Assembly: GCF_019075875.1 (NCBI RefSeq)
Contig: NZ_JAHOOZ010000001.1
Coordinates: 2,728,001-2,792,000, forward strand
Origin: Novosphingobium sp. G106
GTDB taxonomy: Bacteria > Pseudomonadota > Alphaproteobacteria > Sphingomonadales > Sphingomonadaceae
DNA: 64,000 nucleotides
Reading direction: 5' to 3'
How positions within the stretch are numbered: position 1 is the first letter of the stretch; each line of letters starts with the position of its first letter. This document shows positions 9,029 through 17,452 of this stretch, piece by piece. A program made the position numbers and the translations under genes. The notes below the pieces were generated by a model. The model was not told the DNA's origin and ran no database searches. It saw only the letters and a list, made by a program, of their open reading frames with translations.

Positions 9029-11621
9029 GTGCTGCTTCCTTGGTTTCGCCGATCAGGCGCTGGATGGCGGGACGGCAGGAACCGCAATTTGTCCCTGCGG
9101 ACAGTGCCTTGCCGACGGCTTCGACCGAAACAAGTCCTTGTGTGCCAATGGCTTCGATGATAGTCTTCATGCCGACATCGAAGCAGACGCAGACGATCGG
9201 CCCGCGGTCTGCCTGCGGCGCCGCGGGTCGGCCGGCAAGCAGTTCGATCGACGAGGCCATGCCCGCCGCCGCGAGTTGCGAGATCAGCCAATCGCGCGAC
9301 GGCGTCCGCCCGCTGCGCGTGACGAACAGCGCGGCGATCAACTGGCCGTCCTCGATCACCGCGACGCGCAGACCGCCGCGGGCCTGGTCGACAGTCTCGA
9401 TCCGCTCGCCCTTGGGCAGCACGGCCTTGGCGAGCACGGCGGGATCGCCGTCGCCGGCCACTTCGACCAGCCAGCCCTGCAGCACGCGGACCTTGGTCGC
9501 ATAGGCTGCGGGAATCGTATCGGGGATCTCGCGCGCGATCACGAAGCCGCGCCATTCGGGCATCAGCTTCTCGATCCGCACGGGCGTGTTCTTGAAGCCC
9601 GGCTGGCCCGAGACGGGATCGACCAGCGGCCGCGGCAGCAGGCCGGTGCGGCCGCCGGTCGACTGGCGGTCGGTCCAGTGGATCGGCGTGAACACCTCTC
9701 CGCGGCGCTGACCCTCGCTGAGCAGGGCACGGAACACCGAATCGCCCTGCGGTGTCGAGACCTGAACGAGATCGTCGGCCGCGATGTCGTGTTCGGCGGC
9801 ATCGGCCGGATGGATCTCGACCAGCGGCTCGCGGCGGTGCTGCGAAAGCTTGGGCGACAGCCCCGTGCGCGTCATCGTATGCCACTGGTCGCGGTAACGC
9901 CCGGTGTTCAACGTCATCGGCCATTTGGCGAGCGGCTTCTCCATCGCCATCTGCTGGGTCGCAACCAGCCGCGCCTTGCCGTCCGGCGTGCAGAAGCGCC
10001 CGTCGGCGAATGGCGCGTCACCCCAGCGAAACGGCTCCATTGCGTCGTAGGCGGGATTGGAGATCACCGCATGGTGACCGATGTCGAACAGCCGCTTGCC
10101 CTCGTTGCGGTAGGTCGAGAGACGGGCATGTTCGCGGTAGATGTCGGCCGGGCGATCGTAGGCGAAGGCCTCGGTCCAGCCCATCGCCTGCGCCACCTGG
10201 GTGATGATCCACCAGTCGGGCTTGGCCTCGCCGGCCAGCGGGAACAGCGCGCGCTGGCGGCTGATCAGACGGTCGCTGTTAGTGACCGTGCCATTCTTCT
10301 CGCCCCAGCCCGCTGCGGGCAGCTTCACATGGGCGAAACGAGCGGTGTCAGTATCGCCGATGCAGTCCGACACTACGACGAAAGGACAAGTCGCCAGCGC
10401 CTCGCGCACCAGCCCGGCGTCGGGCAGCGAGACCGCGGGATTGGTCGCCATGATCCACAGCGCCTTGATCCGCCCCTCGCGGACCTGACGGAACAGGTCG
10501 ACGGCTTTCAGGCCAGGCTTCGAAGCCATGCGAGGTGCTGCCCAGAAGCGCTTGACTGTGGCCATATTTTCCGGCGCAAAATCCATGTGCGCCGCGAGCG
10601 TCGAGGCGAGCCCGCCGACCTCGCGGCCACCCATGGCGTTGGGCTGGCCGGTGATCGAGAAAGGCGCCGCGCCGGGCTTGCCGATCCGCCCGGTGGCCAG
10701 ATGGACATTGATGATCGCATTGACCTGATCGGTGCCGCGGACTGACTGGTTGATGCCCTGGCTGAACAAGGTGACGGTGCGCGGATTGTTGGCGAACAGC
10801 TCGTAGAAGGCCAGCAGGTCGGCCGGCGGCAGGTCGCAGGCCGCGGCGGTGGACCACAGGTCGCTGCCTTCGCTCAGGGTTTCCCAGAACCCTTCGGGCG
10901 TGTTCACGCAGTCCTCGAGATAGCCCTCGTCAAGCAGGCCCTTGTCGCGGCAATGGGCGAGCAGCCCGTTCATCAACGCGACGTCGCTGCCCGGCCGCAA
11001 AGACAGATGGAGGTCGGCGTCCTCGCAGGTCTCGGTCCGGCGCGGGTCGATGACGACGAGCTTGGTCCCGCGCGCGGCACGGGCGGCCATGATCCGCTGA
11101 TAGACGATCGGATGGCACCAGGCGGTGTTCGAGCCGATCAGCACTATCAGGTCGGCCTGATCGAGATCCTCGTAAGTCGCCGGAACCACATCCTCGCCGA
11201 AAGCGCGGATATGCCCTGCCACCGCGCTCGACATGCAGAGCCGCGAGTTGGTGTCGATATTGCCGCTGCCGATGAAGCCCTTCATCAGCTTGTTGGCGAC
11301 ATAGTAGTCCTCGGTCAGCAGTTGGCCGGAGACATAGAAGGCAACCGCGTCAGGGCCATAGCGGTCGATCGTATCGGCGAATCTTTTCGCCACGCGATCG
11401 ATCGCCCGGTCCCAAGTGACCCGCTTGCCACCGATCTCCGGATAGAGCAGCCGGCCTTCGAGACCGACCGTCTCGCCCAGATGCGTGCCTTTTGAGCAGA
11501 GCTTGCCCGCATTGGCGGGATGCTCTTGATCGCCCTTTATCGTCACCTCGCGGCCGTCGACCGCGGCCTTGATGCCGCAGCCGACGCCGCAATAGGCGCA
11601 GGTGGTGCGGATCTCCTTCAT
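9021..11621 (-). CDS. nasA: Assimilatory nitrate reductase catalytic subunit
   Basis: An 866-residue cytoplasmic molybdenum enzyme that reduces nitrate to nitrite. The N-terminus carries the [4Fe-4S] ligands (CAYCGVGCG and LCSKG). The molybdopterin domains follow, with GSNTAWCHPIVYQR and NPAVSLPDAG. The C-terminus has a BFD-like [2Fe-2S] domain (CVCFDVG and CGSCRPAIQRLIGE), typical of the NasA/NarB class that takes electrons from NADH-linked or ferredoxin-type partners. I chose ATG 11621, which begins MKEIRTTCAYCG; the frame runs further upstream without homology. It starts 4 bases after nirD and overlaps cobA. Confidence 0.93.
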   Translation of the reverse strand: MKEIRTTCAYCGVGCGIKAAVDGREVTIKGDQEHPANAGKLCSKGTHLGETVGLEGRLLYPEIGGKRVTWDRAIDRVAKRFADTIDRYGPDAVAFYVSGQLLTEDYYVANKLMKGFIGSGNIDTNSRLCMSSAVAGHIRAFGEDVVPATYEDLDQADLIVLIGSNTAWCHPIVYQRIMAARAARGTKLVVIDPRRTETCEDADLHLSLRPGSDVALMNGLLAHCRDKGLLDEGYLEDCVNTPEGFWETLSEGSDLWSTAAACDLPPADLLAFYELFANNPRTVTLFSQGINQSVRGTDQVNAIINVHLATGRIGKPGAAPFSITGQPNAMGGREVGGLASTLAAHMDFAPENMATVKRFWAAPRMASKPGLKAVDLFRQVREGRIKALWIMATNPAVSLPDAGLVREALATCPFVVVSDCIGDTDTARFAHVKLPAAGWGEKNGTVTNSDRLISRQRALFPLAGEAKPDWWIITQVAQAMGWTEAFAYDRPADIYREHARLSTYRNEGKRLFDIGHHAVISNPAYDAMEPFRWGDAPFADGRFCTPDGKARLVATQQMAMEKPLAKWPMTLNTGRYRDQWHTMTRTGLSPKLSQHRREPLVEIHPADAAEHDIAADDLVQVSTPQGDSVFRALLSEGQRRGEVFTPIHWTDRQSTGGRTGLLPRPLVDPVSGQPGFKNTPVRIEKLMPEWRGFVIAREIPDTIPAAYATKVRVLQGWLVEVAGDGDPAVLAKAVLPKGERIETVDQARGGLRVAVIEDGQLIAALFVTRSGRTPSRDWLISQLAAAGMASSIELLAGRPAAPQADRGPIVCVCFDVGMKTIIEAIGTQGLVSVEAVGKALSAGTNCGSCRPAIQRLIGETKEAAHG

Positions 11622-11625
11622 CGTG

Positions 11626-11982
11626 TCAGGCCGCCTTCGCCACCGGCTTGCGCCGCTGGACGACCGCCTCGCGCAGCAGGTAAATCCGGCCGGCATCGAC
11701 CTTCAGGGGGATCGTCGGGACGCAGCCCTCGTCGTCACCGAGCGCCTCGCCGGTCTTGAGCGAGATGTTCCAGTTGTGCAGGGGGCAGGTCACGACGTTG
11801 CCGTGGACGATGCCTTGGCTGAGCGGCCCCTGCTTGTGGGGGCACTGGTTGAACAGCGCATAGAAATGGTTGTCCAGCGTATGGAACACCGCGATTTCCA
11901 GCCCCCCACGAACCGGCAGAGTGCGGGCATTGCCCGGAGCGATCTGGTCCGTCGGACCGATGTCGAGCCAATCACCAATCAT
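11626..11982 (-). CDS. nirD: Nitrite reductase small subunit, Rieske-like
   Basis: A 118-residue Rieske-fold partner of NirB. Unlike the E. coli protein, the iron-sulfur ligands are kept: CPHKQGPLSQG and CPLHNW give the C-x-H and C-x-x-H pairs. The start is the ATG that overlaps the nirB stop by one base (TGATG), and the stop lies 4 bases before nasA. The spacing indicates one transcript. It works in the cytoplasm with NirB in NADH-dependent reduction of nitrite to ammonium. Confidence 0.92.
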   Translation of the reverse strand: MIGDWLDIGPTDQIAPGNARTLPVRGGLEIAVFHTLDNHFYALFNQCPHKQGPLSQGIVHGNVVTCPLHNWNISLKTGEALGDDEGCVPTIPLKVDAGRIYLLREAVVQRRKPVAKAA

Positions 11983-14472
11983 CAAACGAACTCCAGAGGG
12001 CGTACTTCGGCAAGGTGCTGGTGCAGTTCGGAGTCCTCACCCGCGGCGCGCTTGGCCCAGGGATCGTCCTGCATGAACTGCTGTGAATAGCGGAACTTGG
12101 CAGCAAGAGTTCGCACCGCTTCGGGGTCGTCGAACAGCCCGGCCTTGACGTGATCGAGCCCGACACGCTCGATCCAGGGGGCGGTTCGTTCGAGATACCA
12201 GGCCTGTTCGCGGTAGAGCTGGATGAAGGCCGCGCAGACCTCCATCGCCTCTTCCTCGCTCGCGACCTTGCAGAGCAGGTCGGTGGCGCGGACCTTGATC
12301 CCGCCGTTCCCGCCGACGTGAAGTTCGTAGCCCGAGTCTACGCAGACCACGCCGAAGTCCTTGATCGTTGCTTCGGCGCAATTGCGCGGGCAGCCCGAGA
12401 CCGCGATCTTGAACTTGTGCGGCATCCACGAGCCCCAGGTCATCTGCTCGATCTTGACGCCAAGCCCGGTCGAATCCTGGGTTCCGAACCGGCACCACTC
12501 GCTGCCAACGCAGGTTTTCACGGTGCGTAGGCTCTTGCCATAGGCATGGCCCGAGACCATGCCGGCCGCGTTAAGATCGGCCCAGACGGCAGGCAGATCC
12601 TCCTTCTTGATCCCGAAGATGTCGAGCCGCTGGCCGCCGGTGACCTTGACCATCGGCGCGTCGTACTTCTCGACGACGTCGGCGATCGCCCGCAGTTCGC
12701 GCGGGTTGGTCAGCCCGCCCCACATGCGCGGGACGACCGAATAGGTACCATCCTTCTGGATGTTGGCGTGCATTCGCTCGTTGACGAAGCGGCTCTGCTG
12801 GTCGTCGACATAAACGCCCGGCCAGGCGGCGAGCAGATAGTAGTTGAGCGCCGGGCGGCACGAGGAGCAGCCGTCAGGCGTCGTCCAGTGCAGTTCCTGC
12901 ATCACCTGAGGTATCGCCTTCAACTCCTTCTCAAGGATCAGGCGGCGTACGTCGTCGTGGCTGAAGCTGGTGCACTTGCAAACGGTCTTGGGGCCTGACT
13001 GGATATCGTCGCCCAGGGTGATCTTGAGCAGACTTTCGACCAGCCCGGTGCAGGATCCGCAGCTTGCCGAAGCCTTGCACTGCGAGCGCACTGCATCGAG
13101 GCTGCAAGCGCCCTGCTGGATCGTCGCGACGACCTTGCCCTTGGAAACGCCGTTGCAACCGCAGATCTCGGCATCATCCGAGAGGGCGGCAACGGCCGCA
13201 TTAGGGTCCGTGAGGGCGCCCCCCCGAAGCAAAGGCCTGGCCGAAGATCAGCGCGTCGCGGATGTCGGAGACGTCCTCGCCCTTCTTCAGCAGGTCGAAG
13301 TACCACGAGCCGTCGGCGGTATCGCCGTAGAGTACCGCGCCGACCAGCTTGTCGTCCTTGACGATCACGCGCTTGTAAACGCCGCGGGCGGCGTCGCGCA
13401 TGACGATGTCCTCGGCGCCGTCGCCGCCCGAGAAATCGCCGGCGGAGAACAGGTCGATGCCCGAAACCTTGAGCTTGGTCGAAGTGACCGAGCCCTCGTA
13501 GCCGGTGGGCTGGTCGGTCGCGTGATCGGCCAGCGCTCGGCACATGTCCCAGAGCGGCGCGACGAGCCCGTAACACAGGCCGCGATGCTGGACGCACTCG
13601 CCCACGGCCATGATCGCGGGATCCGACGTGACCATGTGGTCGTCGACCATGATGCCGCGCTCGACTTCGAGGCCCGCCGCCTTGCCCAGCGCCGTGGCGG
13701 GGCGGATGCCGACCGCCATGACGACGATGTCGGCAGCGATCTCACGTCCGTCCTTGAGCTTCACGCCGGCAACGTGGCCATCTTTCTCGACGATCTCGGC
13801 CGTATCCGCCCCGGTCAGGATAACCTGGCCGCGGCGTTCGAGTTCGGCCTTGAGCAGCCAGCCGGCGGCTTCGTCGAGCTGGCGTTCCATCAAGGTCGGC
13901 ATCAGGTGGATCACGGTGACCGACATGCCTCGCAGGTTGAGGCCGTGCGCCGCCTCGAGCCCGAGCAGGCCCCCGCCGATGACCACCGCCGAACCGCCCT
14001 TCTCCGCCGCGGCGAGCATCTTGTCGACGTCGTCGAGGTCGCGGAAGGTCACCACGCCGGGCAGCTTGTGGCCGGGCACGGGGATGATGAACGGATCGGA
14101 GCCCGTGGCGATCAGCAGCCGATCATAGGGTTCGACCCGGCCCGAGCGGGCGATGACGGTCTGCGTCGCGCGGTCGATCTGCTCGACCGGGTCGCCCGAG
14201 ATCAGCTCGATGCCGTTCTCTTCGTACCATTCGGCGCTGTTGATGACGATGTCGTCGAAGGCCTTCTCGCCGGCCAGCACCGGCGAGAGCATTATGCGGT
14301 TGTAGTTCACCCGCGGCTCGGCGCCGAAGATCGCGATCGAGTAGCGACCCGGATCGCGCGCGAGGATTTCCTCGACCGCGCGGCAGCCGGCCATGCCGTT
14401 GCCGATTACCACCAGCCGCTCGCGGCCGCTGGCTTCCCGGTTGTCGTTTCCGAATGTCATCGGCGCATTCAC
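11982..14472 (-). CDS. nirB: NADH-dependent nitrite reductase large subunit (frameshifted in this sequence)
   Basis: NirB reduces nitrite to ammonium. The N-terminal half has FAD (VVIGNGMAGCRAVEEIL) and NAD (AVVIGGGLLGLEAAHGL) binding motifs. The middle has two BFD-like Cys clusters (CGCNGVSKG, CGSC; CKC, CSSCRP). The C-terminal half has the siroheme/[4Fe-4S] ligands (CVGSEWCRFG, SGCPRNCAEA). The frame breaks in a C7 run on the plus strand at 13219-13225: ...GQAFASGG ends in one frame and ALTDPNAAVAALSDDAEICGC continues in another. Removing one base gives an 829-residue protein of normal length. The GTG at 14472 has GGAG 7 bases upstream; ATG 14460 is the alternative. The gene is preceded by an attenuator leader. 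Confidence 0.9.
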
Positions 14473-14501
14473 GTCGCGTCTCCGTGCCTGACGCGCACAA
14501 C

Positions 14502-14549
14502 GAAAAAGCCGCCTCGAAATGATCCTTTTGAGGGATCTTTCGGGCGGCT
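14502..14549 (-). terminator. Leader terminator upstream of nirB
   Basis: Read on the minus strand, an AGCCGCC...GGCGGCT outer stem encloses paired GAAA/TTTC and GATCC/GGATC segments around a CTCAAAA loop, followed at once by a run of five T. It lies between the ANTAR-type hairpin and the nirB start, as expected for an antitermination-controlled attenuator. Confidence 0.85.
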
Positions 14550-14680
14550 CCGTTGCCACGCGTTGTCTAAAGTAAGCTGCTGCGCTGATATCGCCCGACG
14601 TTGGACGGCGATGCTTTGCTCTGCTCCCTGACTAACCGATTCGGGGGTCAGGGAGCAAGGCCTATTTTGCAGTGCAGCAA
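14502..14680 (-). promoter_or_regulatory. NasT/ANTAR-type attenuator leader of the nirB operon
   Basis: The mRNA leader (read on the minus strand) starts after a TGCACTGCA motif (14668-14676). It contains a 10-bp perfect stem (14623-14632 with 14647-14656). A second hairpin (14592-14607) has a 5-bp stem including one U-G pair and the hexaloop AACGUC, with A at loop position 1 and G at position 4, the known recognition rule for ANTAR-domain antiterminators. An intrinsic terminator follows about 40 bases later and the nirB start is 30 bases beyond that. nasT in the same locus encodes the expected ANTAR protein. A homologous leader lies at 19181-19370. The folding was done by eye. Confidence 0.75.
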
Positions 14681-14684
14681 TTGC

Positions 14685-15995
14685 TCAGAACGATACCTCG
14701 GCCTGAAGCCAGAATTTCTCGGTATCCTGGTCGCCCGCGAAATCAGCCGCGCCGTGGCGCTTGTAGTTGGCGTACTTCGCCAGGATGGCGACCTGCTTCA
14801 CTTTGAAGCCGAGCGAAGCGTCCCATTCGTCGCCGTAGTCGAGATGGCCGATGTCGCTGTCGAACTTGTGCCAGATCACCGCGGCGTTCAGACCGGGCAG
14901 CGCCTTCACCCCATCGAACTTGTAGGCGACGCCAGCGTAGTAGTCGCGCAGGCCCTTATTCGGCGTCGTCAGGAACATGTCCGCCCAGCCGTTTAACTTG
15001 TGCAAGGTTGCCATCGGCGTCTGCACCGCCCGGCTCGCGCCGGCAGCGGCCGTGCGGTCGCTGCCGAGTTCCTCGTAGCCGCCGGTCAGAGTCAGCTTGT
15101 CGACGGCCAGCCCGGCTTCGCCCGCGATATAGTCGGCGGCATAGTTTACCGGGTTCTTGCCGTAGTCGCTTTGCCGGGCATAGCTGGCCATCAGGTTCAG
15201 CTTGACCTTCTTGGCCAGCGCAAACGATCCAGTCGCCTTGCCGCCATAGGTCTGCGAGCTATTGGCCAGGAAGAAGCTCGGATCATAGTCGAGCAGATAG
15301 GAGAACGCCCGCAGGTTGATCGGGCCGAGCTTGCCCGTGGCGTTGAGGAAGACGAAATCGCCCTTGTAATGCTGGCGCGGCCCCGTGCCCGGTGCAAAAT
15401 CCGCAGCGCGGCCAGCGTCTATTCCGAAGATCGTCCGCTGGCTGATCGCATAGGTCGCGTCGAGCGCCACCGGCCCCAGTTTCGCCTCGCCGCGCACCGC
15501 GTCGAAGGTCTGCTCGTTCTGCCGCCAGCCGACCGAGCCGACCCAGCGCTGGTCGTCAATGTTGATCCGCTGCCGACCGAGCGTGAGCGTCGCAGCCTTG
15601 CTCTTGTACTGGATCTGCGCCCGATTGAGGTCGATGTTCTCGGGATCGGGAATGGTCGAGAACTGCGGGCGCCGCTGCTTCACCGCGACGGCGAAGGGAA
15701 AGGCGTTGTAGTCGGCGCCGATCGCTAGGGTGCCTTCACCCTCGACGAGCAGCGACAGGCCCGACACATGCTTGAGCTCGACGCCGGCACGGAGCCGCAG
15801 GGTGACGGCGTCGGCATCGGTCGTGGGTTGATCGACATGCTCCCAGCGCAGCCGGGCGTCGATGATCGGGTCGAGCGTAAAGCCGTCACCGACCTGCACG
15901 GGAGCACCGAACTTCGGCGCGGCGGGGGCGGCGAGCGCAGGCTGCGCGAAACCGAGCGGCGCCGCGAGTGCGGCCACCGTCAAAATCTTCCTCAT
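14685..15995 (-). CDS. Alginate-export-family outer-membrane porin
   Basis: A 436-residue outer-membrane beta-barrel with a clear signal peptide (MRKILTVAALAAPLGFAQPALAA), alternating aromatic/hydrophobic strands and a C-terminal Phe (EVSF) for barrel assembly. The pattern fits the alginate export (AlgE-like) porin family. Such porins often sit in nitrate/nitrite loci of sphingomonads and probably let nitrate cross the outer membrane; that role is inferred from position between narK and nirB. It starts 114 bases after narK and could share its transcript. The nirB leader begins right after its stop. Confidence 0.75.
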   Translation of the reverse strand: MRKILTVAALAAPLGFAQPALAAPAAPKFGAPVQVGDGFTLDPIIDARLRWEHVDQPTTDADAVTLRLRAGVELKHVSGLSLLVEGEGTLAIGADYNAFPFAVAVKQRRPQFSTIPDPENIDLNRAQIQYKSKAATLTLGRQRINIDDQRWVGSVGWRQNEQTFDAVRGEAKLGPVALDATYAISQRTIFGIDAGRAADFAPGTGPRQHYKGDFVFLNATGKLGPINLRAFSYLLDYDPSFFLANSSQTYGGKATGSFALAKKVKLNLMASYARQSDYGKNPVNYAADYIAGEAGLAVDKLTLTGGYEELGSDRTAAAGASRAVQTPMATLHKLNGWADMFLTTPNKGLRDYYAGVAYKFDGVKALPGLNAAVIWHKFDSDIGHLDYGDEWDASLGFKVKQVAILAKYANYKRHGAADFAGDQDTEKFWLQAEVSF

Positions 15996-16109
15996 GTTTT
16001 AGATCCCTTCCTGACGGGTTTTTCTGGCGTCAGGCCCCTCCCCGTCCGGCCGCGGTCATGCGCGGTCCGGTGGACGGAGGCTTTCGCCCCCGCCCATTAT
16101 CGTCTCTGA

Positions 16110-17360
16110 TCAGATGCGCACGCCCTGGACCGCGGCACCCCAGGTCGTCCGCCAGCGGGTCTTGACCATGGTGAGGCCGAGGAGCGCGACCACCGCGAGA
16201 CTGGCGAAGATCAGGAAGCCCGGCGTGGCGCTGCCGGTCAGCTTCTTGGCGAAGCCGAGCGACGAGGCGAGGTAAAAGCCGCCGACGCCGCCGCCGAAGC
16301 CGACGAGCCCGGTCATCACGCCGATCTCCTTGCGGAAGCGTTGCGGCACGAGCTGGAACACCGCGCCGTTACCGATGCCCAGAGTGCCCATGACCAGCAG
16401 GAACAGGCAGAAGGTCAGCGGCAGAGAGGCAGCGCTGAGCGCGATGCCGACGAGCACCAGGGCAGCCAGCAGATAGACCACGGTCAGCGTCTTGATCCCG
16501 CCGAAACGGTCGGCGAAGGCGCCGCCGATCGGGCGGAGCAGCGACCCTGCGAACACCGCCGCCGCCGTGCAGTAACCGGCCACCACCGGGGTCAGCCCGT
16601 AGCTGTCAGCGTAGTAGGTCGGCAGCGAGTTGGAGAGGCCGACAAAGCCGCCGAAAGTGACGAAGTAGAACAGCATGAACCACCAGGCGTCCTTCTCCTT
16701 CAGCACTTCGGCATAGGCCGACAGCGACTTGGGTGCGGGCTGGTCGGGGGAGTCCTTGGCGGCGATCATGTAGTAGATGAACACGGCCACCAGCGGGATC
16801 AGCGCGAGGCCGAACACGTTGTTCCAGCCGAACATCTTGGCGAGCAGCGGCGCGAACAGCGAGGCGAGAACGGTGCCCGAATTGCCCATGCCGGCGATGC
16901 CCATGGCCTTGCCCTGGTGCTCCGGCGGATACCAGCGGCTGGCGAGCGGCAGCGCCACGGCGAAGCTCGCCCCGGCGAAGCCCAGCAGCACGCCGACCGC
17001 GAGCGTGCCTTCGTAGGTCGAAATGCCGAAATGCCAGGCCGCGGCGAGGCCGGCGATGACGATCAGTTGGTTGATCGCGCCGACCAGCTTGGGTCCTAGC
17101 CGGTCGACCGACAGGCCGTTGACCAGTCGGAGCACCGCACCGGCCAAGGTCGGAATGGCGACCATCAGGCCCTTTTGCGCTGGGTCGAGACCGAGGTCCT
17201 TCGAGATGATCGGCGCCAGCGGGCCGAGCATCACCCAGACCATGAACGAGACGTCGAAATAGAGGAACGCGGCGAACAGCGTCGCCCGGTTCCCCGATTT
17301 CCAGAAACTGGCACCTGTTTCCATGCGGGCGCCCTCACTTGGCATGGCTAGCGTGTTCAT
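16110..17360 (-). CDS. narK: NarK-type nitrate/nitrite transporter (MFS, NNP family)
   Basis: A 416-residue major facilitator with about 12 hydrophobic segments. The nitrate signature regions of the NNP family are recognisable: GFAGASFAVALPLASRWYPP with GMGNSGT, and the Gly-rich VGFGGGVGGFYLASSLG in the second half. The ATG at 17360 has AAGGGG 8 bases upstream; an ATG at 17366 is too close to that site. It moves nitrate across the inner membrane, either alone by proton symport or as a nitrate/nitrite antiporter. It is divergent from the kinase gene, 92 bases away. Confidence 0.88.
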   Translation of the reverse strand: MNTLAMPSEGARMETGASFWKSGNRATLFAAFLYFDVSFMVWVMLGPLAPIISKDLGLDPAQKGLMVAIPTLAGAVLRLVNGLSVDRLGPKLVGAINQLIVIAGLAAAWHFGISTYEGTLAVGVLLGFAGASFAVALPLASRWYPPEHQGKAMGIAGMGNSGTVLASLFAPLLAKMFGWNNVFGLALIPLVAVFIYYMIAAKDSPDQPAPKSLSAYAEVLKEKDAWWFMLFYFVTFGGFVGLSNSLPTYYADSYGLTPVVAGYCTAAAVFAGSLLRPIGGAFADRFGGIKTLTVVYLLAALVLVGIALSAASLPLTFCLFLLVMGTLGIGNGAVFQLVPQRFRKEIGVMTGLVGFGGGVGGFYLASSLGFAKKLTGSATPGFLIFASLAVVALLGLTMVKTRWRTTWGAAVQGVRI

Positions 17361-17404
17361 TGGCATGACCCCTTCGGACTTGACGAGACGGAAGTGAAAA
17401 CGAT

Positions 17405-17441
17405 CCTCACGCGGGCGGGCGTGGCGCCCGCACATGTGAGG
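17405..17441. promoter_or_regulatory. Long inverted repeat between narK and the kinase gene
   Basis: Outer arms CCTCAC (17405-17410) and GTGAGG (17436-17441) and inner arms GCGGGC (17415-17420) and GCCCGC (17426-17431) form a two-part stem with symmetric 4-base internal gaps and a 5-base loop. It fills the centre of the 92-bp divergent intergenic region. In the kinase mRNA it would include part of the GAGGGAG ribosome-binding site. It could be an operator or an RNA hairpin that limits kinase translation. Confidence 0.5.
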
Positions 17442-17452
17442 GAGCGGGAAAT

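Noticed and set aside
14668..14690. Sigma-54 promoter before the nirB leader
   Set aside because: The TGC-rich motif lacks the GG of a -24 element at the proper spacing from a GC -12 element.
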